Assembly (NCBI GenBank): GCA_022822545.1
Contig: JAJEBE010000016.1
Location: 1-54,007 of the forward strand
Reading direction: 5' to 3'
Length of the DNA stretch: 54,007 nt
Source of the DNA: Anaerolineae bacterium
GTDB taxonomy: Bacteria > Chloroflexota > Anaerolineae > Aggregatilineales > Phototrophicaceae
Of this stretch, positions 49,031-54,007 are shown piece by piece. Positions within the stretch are counted from its first letter, which is position 1; each line of letters opens with the position of its first letter. A model generated the notes under the pieces. The model was not told the origin of the DNA. It was given only the letters and a program-made list of their open reading frames with translations, and searched no databases. Position numbers and translations under genes: made by a program.

Positions 49031-50250
49031 TAGGCATCGAGGATGTCGTTGACGCGGGCTTCGGCGGTATCGAGGAATTCCTGCGCGGTCACTTCGCCGA
49101 CGGCGAGCCGCTCCAATTCTTCGCCGATGGCGAGGTCAATCTGTTCCCAAGCCGGGTGTTTCTCGTAGTAGATGAAAGCGTTCTGGAGGCCTTGGCTGAA
49201 GGTCTGCACCCAGCTGTCATCCTCGAATTCGGCCGGAATCTCGTTGGTGATGGGCAGCAAGCCGATTTCGCGATAGAGGTCGGCATATTGCTCGCCATTG
49301 GAAGCCCAGCTGAGGAATTGCCAGGCGGCTTCCTGCTCTTCGGGGCTGGCGGCGGAGCTGACGACCCAGAACCAGACGTAGGCTGATGTGGCTTGTTGGG
49401 CGCCGCCTACGAGGGGGAGGATGGCTTCGTAGACGAGGTCGGGGGCTTCGGCGTTGAAGGCGGACTTCATCCAGGGGCCGGAGTAGGACATGGCGCTGAA
49501 TTCGAGCATGAAGGCGTCGCCGGGATCAATCTCGGCATTTTGCGCCAATTGGGCGAAGACGTTGCTCGCGGACAAGCCGGCTTCGTCATTAAAGGCGGCG
49601 GCGCTGAGGTCTTCGGTGAGAATGCGGCCGCCGTAGCCTTGCAGGATGGAGGACCAGTGGATGACGTTCCAACTGCCGTCCTTGACCGCTGTCAGCACCA
49701 GACCGTAGAGGCCTTCGGCTTCCAGGGCGTTGTCCAGTTCCAGGACTTCGTCCCAGGTCGCGGGGGCGGCCAGGTCGTAGGTTTCCAGCAGGACCGGATT
49801 GATGATGGGCATGGGGATGCCGATGTGCTGGACGTAGCCATAGACGTCGCCGTCGTAGGTGGCGGCTTCTTTCATGACGGGCGGGAAGTTATTGTCCAGG
49901 TCCTCAGTTACCCATTGGGGCACGGCCGCCAGGGCGCCGGCTTCCAGCAGTTGGGGCATCCAGGGACCGTAGACGCCCATGATGGTGGGCGGATCGCCGC
50001 CGGCCAGGGCGGTCGCGATCTCGACATTGAGATCAGCGTGAATGACATGGCTGTAGGTGATGTCGACGCCCGGATTGGCCTCCATATATTCGTCGGCGTG
50101 GGCTTGGAGGGCGACGTTCCAGGGTTCGAAGGTGTGGCTGAGCCAGCGGAGTTCAACGGCGTCTTGGGCGGCGGCGCTGAATACCCCGATGACAAGAACA
50201 AGCAGCCCGAGTATGAGACCGCGATACAGAATTGCGTGTTTGGCGCGCAT
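49030..50250 (-). CDS. Sugar ABC transporter substrate-binding protein (SBP_1 family)
   Basis: A 406-residue exported binding protein for the importer formed with the permeases at 46975 and 47847. The signal peptide runs to about residue 29 (LILGLLVLVIGVFSAAA/QDAV), with no lipobox. The family fold is supported by VELRWLSHTFEPWN, ATALAGGDPPTIMGVYGPWM and the late AAWQFLSWASNGEQY helix. ATG 50250 has GGAGG about 10 bases upstream; an upstream in-frame TTG would spoil the signal peptide. The ligand is unknown. Confidence 0.93.
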   Translation of the reverse strand: MRAKHAILYRGLILGLLVLVIGVFSAAAQDAVELRWLSHTFEPWNVALQAHADEYMEANPGVDITYSHVIHADLNVEIATALAGGDPPTIMGVYGPWMPQLLEAGALAAVPQWVTEDLDNNFPPVMKEAATYDGDVYGYVQHIGIPMPIINPVLLETYDLAAPATWDEVLELDNALEAEGLYGLVLTAVKDGSWNVIHWSSILQGYGGRILTEDLSAAAFNDEAGLSASNVFAQLAQNAEIDPGDAFMLEFSAMSYSGPWMKSAFNAEAPDLVYEAILPLVGGAQQATSAYVWFWVVSSAASPEEQEAAWQFLSWASNGEQYADLYREIGLLPITNEIPAEFEDDSWVQTFSQGLQNAFIYYEKHPAWEQIDLAIGEELERLAVGEVTAQEFLDTAEARVNDILDA

Positions 50251-50358
50251 TTGGAAAAAACCTCCGTAATTCATTTTGAGCAATTAGACTGTAACGCAGC
50301 GGGGAACAATTCGCAAAATATGGCGGCGGTTTTGCAGGGCAATCGCCCCAAATTATTT

Positions 50359-50412
50359 TCACCACAAAGGGCACAAAGGTTATTCACCACAGAGGCACAG
50401 AGGCACAGAGAA
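50359..50412. repeat. Dispersed CACAAAGG / CACAGAGG repeat, long copy
   Basis: Two linked versions: TTCACCACAAAGGGCACAAAGG, then TTCACCACAGAGGCACAGAGG with one more CACAGAG word. It lies between the two leftward binding-protein-like genes. Confidence 0.65.
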
Positions 50413-50440
50413 GGGCGGCGCGAGGCGGAAGGGGCTGGTA

Positions 50441-51595
50441 TTAGTGATAGAGCTGTTTGGATTCGGCGAAGAGGCCTTTGAGCTGGGCGAGCAGTTGGCG
50501 TTCGTCGCCGCCGCGCATCAGGTAGTCGCGGATGGGGGCGCCGGCCTGGTCCTGGAAGTGGAGATAGCCGGGGAAGCGGGGGCGCAGGTAGGCGCGGTCT
50601 AGGGCGGGCAGGGTATCGCGGAAGTAGTCGGCCGAGCGGCGGTTCACCTCGGCATCGAGCCAGGCGCTGCGGTGGCCGGGCTGGCCGCCGTTGTCAAAGA
50701 AGATTGTGCGCTGTATGACGGGGCCGGCGGTGAACATGGCGTAATCGCGGGCGACATCGAGGGCTCCGCAGGCGGTGGAGATGGCCAGGCCGGTGCCGCC
50801 GAGGGTGCTGCGGCAGCGCCCATGCCCATCGATATCGACCATGTCGTCGAACTTGAGCAGGGCAGCCGAGTAGCCGGGGCGGGAGTAGTTGGAGTAGCCG
50901 TAAGCGAAGGGGCAGTAGACGAAGTCATCGCGGCGGGAGAGGGCTTCGTAGACGGCGATGGGGTTCCAAGCGAAGATTTCGCGGGGGCAGAGGCCGGCCA
51001 GCTCGCGCAATTGTTCGAGGGCGCGCAGGCTCAGGGCGTCGGATACGGCCCATTCATCATCGACGAAGGGGGGCTCGCCCTGGGTGGCGCAGAGCATATA
51101 CCAGTTCATCAGGGTATCAATAGGGATGCCGGGCATGATGACGCGCCCGCGGCGGGCCAGCGCGAGCAGATCGCGCCAGGTTTGGGGCTGTTCCAGTTCA
51201 TAGCGGGCGAGCAGATCGGGGCGATAGGAGGCGACCGGCGTGGCGGCGTCGATGGCCAGGGCGCATTGGCGGCCGCGGAAGATGTAGCTGGGGTGGGAAT
51301 GGCCGACGGAGTTATCGGCTTGATCGCGCATGAAGTCGGCGGGGATGATCTCTTGCAGGGGCAGGAGGACTTTGCTGTGGGCGGCGTACCCGGCCCAGGG
51401 ATGGTCGATGACCAGCAGGTCGTAGTTCTCGGCCAGGCCTTGAATGGGGGCGTCGGCGAATTCTTGCAGGGAGCGTTTTTCCCAGAGGATCTCGACATCG
51501 GGGCGGATTTCGCTGAAGCGCTGGGCGGTGGCGACGACGGAGACGAAGCCGCGGGAATGATTCCAGGTGATGCCTTTCAGGGTTGTTTTGGTCAT
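50441..51595 (-). CDS. Solute-binding-protein-like protein without a signal peptide
   Basis: A 384-residue protein that follows the family 1 solute-binding fold: LKGITWNHSRGFVSVVATAQRF, DVEILWEKRSLQEF, YDLLVIDHPWAGYAA, PQTWRDLLALARRGRV and the late FRDTLPALDRAYLRPRFPGYLHFQ. It begins directly at the mature-like sequence after MTKTT, so it lacks any export signal. It contains several cysteines, consistent with a cytoplasmic location. ATG 51595 has GAGGAA about 5 bases upstream. It faces a divergent MaoC/IclR/oxidoreductase cluster. A role as a cytoplasmic binding or enzyme subunit for acyl-CoA-type metabolism is inference only. Confidence 0.75.
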   Translation of the reverse strand: MTKTTLKGITWNHSRGFVSVVATAQRFSEIRPDVEILWEKRSLQEFADAPIQGLAENYDLLVIDHPWAGYAAHSKVLLPLQEIIPADFMRDQADNSVGHSHPSYIFRGRQCALAIDAATPVASYRPDLLARYELEQPQTWRDLLALARRGRVIMPGIPIDTLMNWYMLCATQGEPPFVDDEWAVSDALSLRALEQLRELAGLCPREIFAWNPIAVYEALSRRDDFVYCPFAYGYSNYSRPGYSAALLKFDDMVDIDGHGRCRSTLGGTGLAISTACGALDVARDYAMFTAGPVIQRTIFFDNGGQPGHRSAWLDAEVNRRSADYFRDTLPALDRAYLRPRFPGYLHFQDQAGAPIRDYLMRGGDERQLLAQLKGLFAESKQLYH

Positions 51596-51624
51596 GGTGT
51601 TCCTCGTTTTATGGGGTTGGAAAA

Positions 51625-51662
51625 TTACCACAAAGGCACAAAGACACGAAGGTCACAAAGAT
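51625..51662. repeat. Dispersed CACAAAGGCACAAAGACACGAAGG repeat
   Basis: TTACCACAAAGG, CACAAAGACACGAAGG and TCACAAAG in a row. It lies in the divergent gap 51596-51919 together with a decayed REP copy (51681-51704) and the REPIN at 51826. Confidence 0.65.
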
Positions 51663-51825
51663 TTTCTTTTCGGTTTTGGCGGACGATTCAGCGGGCGCGC
51701 CTACGGGTTTCGCGTTGCGTTCCGCCTCCATTTTGCTTGCAAAATACAATTTTATATGCAAAATATAGTGAGTGGAGTAGGCTTTGTCAACGGGGTTGAT
51801 CAGCGATGATTTGCGGACAAGCCTT

Positions 51826-51894
51826 GTAGGGGCGACATACCATGTCGCCCGAAATCACAAGTCGCAGCGGCAGCGGGCGACTTGATCGGCGGGC
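51826..51894. repeat. REPIN-like pair with a decayed right half
   Basis: The left palindrome GTAGGGGCGACAT...ATGTCGCCC (51826-51850) and a spacer of 24 bases match the copy at 44673 with one change. The right palindrome starts as GGGCGACTTGAT (51875) but loses its complementary arm and end. Confidence 0.7.
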
Positions 51895-51919
51895 GCGGAA
51901 TCAGGCAGAGGAACGGGCG

Positions 51920-52378
51920 ATGATCAAGACGACGTATTTTGAAGAGTATGAGATTGGATCGAGCCGGGAGACTTTCGGGCGGACGATCACGGAAGCGGAT
52001 ATTGTCTTGCACGCGGGGCAAACGGGGGATTTCTTCCCGCATCACATGGATGCCGAATGGGTGAAGACGCAGGAGTTCAAGGAGCGGATCGCTCATGGCA
52101 CGTTGATCCTGTGCGTGGGCATCGGCATGACCGCCAACGAGATCAATCCGGTCGCTTTCTCTTATGGTTATGACCGGGTGCGTTTCATCCGTCCGGTGTA
52201 TATCGGGGATACGATCACGGTCAAGGCGACCATCAGCGAAAAGCGGGATTATCCCAAGCGGCCCGATCATGGTTATGTGATTGAGCAGGTTGAGATTTTT
52301 AATCAGCATGGCAAGATCGTGCTGGCCTGCCAGCATCTTTATCTCGCGCAGCGGAAGGCTTTGTCGGCGGTTGAGTAG
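51920..52378 (+). CDS. MaoC-like acyl dehydratase (hot-dog fold)
   Basis: A 152-residue (R)-specific enoyl-CoA hydratase-type protein. The catalytic Asp/His pair is in [14 protein letters not shown], followed by [16 protein letters not shown], the hydratase signature. The strand [13 protein letters not shown] is also typical. ATG 51920 has GAGGAA about 6 bases upstream. The frame extends back into the REPIN at 51826, but that part is repeat-derived. It stands with an IclR regulator and an oxidoreductase on the same strand, suggesting a catabolic cluster for a carbonyl or CoA substrate. Confidence 0.92.
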   Translation: MIKTTYFEEYEIGSSRETFGRTITEADIVLHAGQTGDFFPHHMDAEWVKTQEFKERIAHGTLILCVGIGMTANEINPVAFSYGYDRVRFIRPVYIGDTITVKATISEKRDYPKRPDHGYVIEQVEIFNQHGKIVLACQHLYLAQRKALSAVE

Positions 52379-52422
52379 GGCACAAAGGAACAGGTTTCGG
52401 GCGTCCCGAATGAGGTGGCCGT

Positions 52423-52494
52423 GTAGGGGCGATATATCATATCGTCCGCCGATTTCATGGCGCAGTTTCGGGCGACCTGGTAGGTCGCCCCTAC
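52423..52494. repeat. REPIN-like inverted pair of palindromes
   Basis: Left GTAGGGGCGATAT...ATATCGTCC (52423-52447), a spacer of 22 bases, and right GGGCGACCT...AGGTCGCCCCTAC (52470-52494). The two palindromes have different arms, yet each is self-complementary. Confidence 0.85.
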
Positions 52495-52516
52495 AGAATT
52501 CGTTGTGAGTAAGTTC

Positions 52517-52555
52517 ATCAAAAAAGAGGCACAGAGGTTTTTTTCTATGTCAAGC
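52517..52555. repeat. Dispersed AGGCACAGAGG-type repeat, extended copy
   Basis: AAAAAAGAGGCACAGAGG, a T-run, then CTATGTCAAG. It shares the extension with the copy at 22121. It lies just before the IclR gene. Confidence 0.5.
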
Positions 52556-52596
52556 GACGTTGACAAATCGGCGAAGTTTAGCATTCGCGAAGTGTC

Positions 52597-53400
52597 GTGG
52601 CGCAGATGAAGGCGGGGCCGAATTACAGCGTGCCGGCTTTGGAAAAGGGCTTGGCGGTTTTGGAGTTGCTGGCGCAGGCGTCTGAGCCGCTGTCTTTATC
52701 CGAGGTCTCCGAGTTGACCGCCAACAGCGCCAGCCAGCTTTTCCGCACGATGAATTGCCTGGTGGAAGGCGGTTATGTCATCAAAGACGAATCGTCGGGG
52801 AAGTACGCGCTCACGCTGAAACTCTTCGAGCTGGCCAACCGGCATTCGCCGTTGAAGCATCTCTTGCGCGTGGCGGATTTGCCCATGCAGGAGCTGGCCT
52901 GGAATATCCGGGAATCTTGCCATATCAGCATCATTCAGCACCGGCAATTGCTGGTGGTGGGCCAAGCGGAAAGCCCGGAGAAGGTGCAGATCAGCGTGTC
53001 GGTGGGGGCTTCTTTCCCGCTGGCGTCGACGGTCTCGGGGCGGCTCTTGCTGGCGGCGCTGGATGACGACAGTTTGAATGCCATCCTGGATGAAGACGGC
53101 GATTATCAAAGCATGACGGCGGGGGAGCGCGATGTCTTTTGGGCGCGGATAGAGGAGATCCGCCGAACGGGTTTGTCAACGGCCCTTGATGAGTCTTTCA
53201 TCGGTTTGCAGGATAGCGCCGTGCTCGTCGGCAATCCGGCGGTGGGGGTGACGGCGGCGATCGCGATCACGCAGTTGACGGCCAGCCGGGCAAGCGAGGA
53301 GAGGCAGCAGGTTATTGACGCGCTGCTGCGCTGCGCCCGACAGATCAACGAGCGGGCCGGTTTGACGGATTATGCCGGGCAGCCGGTGGTCGCGTATTAG
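52597..53400 (+). CDS. IclR-family transcriptional regulator
   Basis: A 267-residue regulator. The N-terminal winged helix is YSVPALEKGLAVLELLAQASEPLSLSEVSELT, then SASQLFRTMNCLVEGGYV. The C-terminal effector domain is HLLRVADLPMQELAWNIRESCHISI through ASFPLASTVSGRLLLAALDD and ending with AIAITQLTASRASEERQQVIDALLRCARQI. The start is GTG 52597 or the ATG three codons later. It probably controls the adjacent MaoC, oxidoreductase and divergent importer genes in response to a small carbon compound. Confidence 0.94.
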   Translation: MAQMKAGPNYSVPALEKGLAVLELLAQASEPLSLSEVSELTANSASQLFRTMNCLVEGGYVIKDESSGKYALTLKLFELANRHSPLKHLLRVADLPMQELAWNIRESCHISIIQHRQLLVVGQAESPEKVQISVSVGASFPLASTVSGRLLLAALDDDSLNAILDEDGDYQSMTAGERDVFWARIEEIRRTGLSTALDESFIGLQDSAVLVGNPAVGVTAAIAITQLTASRASEERQQVIDALLRCARQINERAGLTDYAGQPVVAY

Positions 53401-53456
53401 GCGGCGCACGCGGGGGAGTGGCGGATTGTGTGGATGCGCCAACATCGCAAGGCAAT

Positions 53457-53527
53457 GTAGGGGCGACTTAATAAGTCGCCCGAAAACTGCGCCCGGAAAC
53501 GCGGGCGACCTACCAGGTCGCCCCTAC
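53457..53527. repeat. REPIN-like inverted pair of palindromes
   Basis: Left GTAGGGGCGACTTA...TAAGTCGCCC (53457-53481), a spacer of 21 bases, and right GGGCGACCT...AGGTCGCCCCTAC (53503-53527). It lies between the IclR gene and the oxidoreductase gene. Confidence 0.88.
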
Positions 53528-53562
53528 ATCAAGTTCGTTTCGGCGAGGGAGGAGGGTGTTTG

Positions 53563-54007
53563 ATGAGGGAGTTTCAGTATCGTCAAAGCGCGATTTTGCC
53601 GGTTGAGCCGCGGCCGATCGTCAGCATCGGCTTGGGCGGGATCGTGCATGACGCGCATTATCCGGCCTACAGAATCGCCGGTTTCGAGGTGGTCGGCGGC
53701 TATGATATTGATGCCGAGCGGGCGGCGATGATGCGGGAGAAATTCGGCATTCCGCGGCTCTATGAGTCGCTGGCGGAGGCGATTGAGGGAGCGCCGGAAG
53801 AGGCTGTATTCGATATCGCCGTGCCAGGAAGCGCCATCGGCGATATCCTGCGGGAGATACCGGCGGGGCGAGCCGCGCTCATCCAGAAGCCGATGGGCGA
53901 CGACCTGGCGGAGGCGCGTCAGATCCTGAGTATCTGCCGCGAGCGCAACCTGGCCGCCGCGATCAACTTCCAGTTGCGTTACGCGCCGTTCATCATCGCG
54001 GCCCGGG
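53563..54007 (+). CDS. Gfo/Idh/MocA-family oxidoreductase (3' truncated)
   Basis: The first 148 residues of an NAD(P)-dependent sugar or inositol dehydrogenase-type protein; it runs off the right edge. The Rossmann part is IVSIGLGGIVHDAHYPAYRIAGFEVVGGYDID, with an acidic NAD-type end. The family E-K-P motif appears as ALIQKPMGDDLAEAR, so Gln replaces the usual Glu. NFQLRYAPF follows, as in relatives. ATG 53563 has GGAGG about 10 bases upstream. A dehydrogenase next to a sugar importer and an IclR gene fits use of a sugar, sugar acid or polyol. Confidence 0.9.
   Translation, partial: MREFQYRQSAILPVEPRPIVSIGLGGIVHDAHYPAYRIAGFEVVGGYDIDAERAAMMREKFGIPRLYESLAEAIEGAPEEAVFDIAVPGSAIGDILREIPAGRAALIQKPMGDDLAEARQILSICRERNLAAAINFQLRYAPFIIAAR

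Noticed and set aside
51842..51919. N-terminal extension of the MaoC protein
   Set aside because: The extra codons are the REPIN itself; ATG 51920 has a ribosome site and begins the conserved fold.
1..54007. tRNA, rRNA or tmRNA genes
   Set aside because: I looked in all gaps and saw no T-loop (GGTTCGA) context with a credible cloverleaf and no rRNA signature.

Overview
The window is bacterial, GC-rich and gene-dense. Several features together suggest a heterotrophic Chloroflexota, probably Anaerolineae-like. These are many binding-protein-dependent sugar and peptide importers whose ATPases lie elsewhere, a class A PBP with a very long acidic cytoplasmic extension, an SH3b/Excalibur surface protein, a bacterial glutaminyl cyclase, and many short palindromic repeats. 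The lineage is an inference from gene content. No rRNA, tRNA, CRISPR array or replication origin was recognised.

Layout. 1-1.7 kb: two sugar-importer permeases, the first cut by the window edge. 1.7-4.4 kb: an AT-richer patch of small or unknown genes. 4.7-10.8 kb: ilvD, a two-gene operon with a papain-like fold candidate, a CaiB/BaiF-family enzyme and a PcrA/UvrD helicase. 11-16.5 kb: a class A PBP, two tandem small paralogues and a GT2 glycosyltransferase. 16.6-26.7 kb: a transport block with an SBP_5 binding protein, a sugar importer (binding protein plus two permeases), a second SBP_5, a REP-associated tyrosine transposase (RAYT) and dppBC-like permeases. 26.8-30.2 kb: an MmeI-like type IIG restriction-modification protein, then an AhpD-like gene with an in-frame TGA exactly where the second redox cysteine belongs. 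30.5-38.3 kb: a STAS-like protein, an AraC-Ogt fusion, a YhhQ-type transporter, glnA, glutaminyl cyclase, and a MarR/ABC exporter operon. 38.7-42.6 kb: a tight operon of a lactonase-type enzyme, an SDR, hemC and hemD. 43.0-44.6 kb: an isolated phage-type terminase pair. 44.7-54 kb: a HEAT-repeat protein, an M42 peptidase, another sugar importer, and a cluster with a signal-less binding protein, a MaoC enzyme, an IclR regulator and a Gfo/Idh/MocA oxidoreductase.

Two results stand out. First, the AhpD-like gene at 29664-30242 is best read as a selenoprotein (Cys79-x-x-Sec82). A hairpin that fits the general bacterial SECIS layout follows the TGA. Second, about 20 copies of a palindrome with the outer end GTAGGGGCG are scattered between genes, several as inverted pairs 71-74 bp long. 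These have the architecture of REPINs. The one RAYT gene sits between two such palindromes in the same outward arrangement, so the window appears to hold a complete REPIN-RAYT system outside the proteobacteria where these are best known.

How the genes fit together: the importers would feed sugars and peptides. All binding-protein/permease junctions that are visible contain hairpins or REP units, which could set the protein ratio by mRNA stability. The four exported binding proteins all have an apparent A/Q signal-peptidase junction, and a secreted glutaminyl cyclase capable of capping such N-termini is encoded in the same window. Gaps of about 300 bases or more (4376-4673, 15452-15768, 30243-30540, 38251-38728, 42585-43016, 46512-46974, 51596-51919) hold the repeats, promoters and terminators listed and no further gene that I can support.
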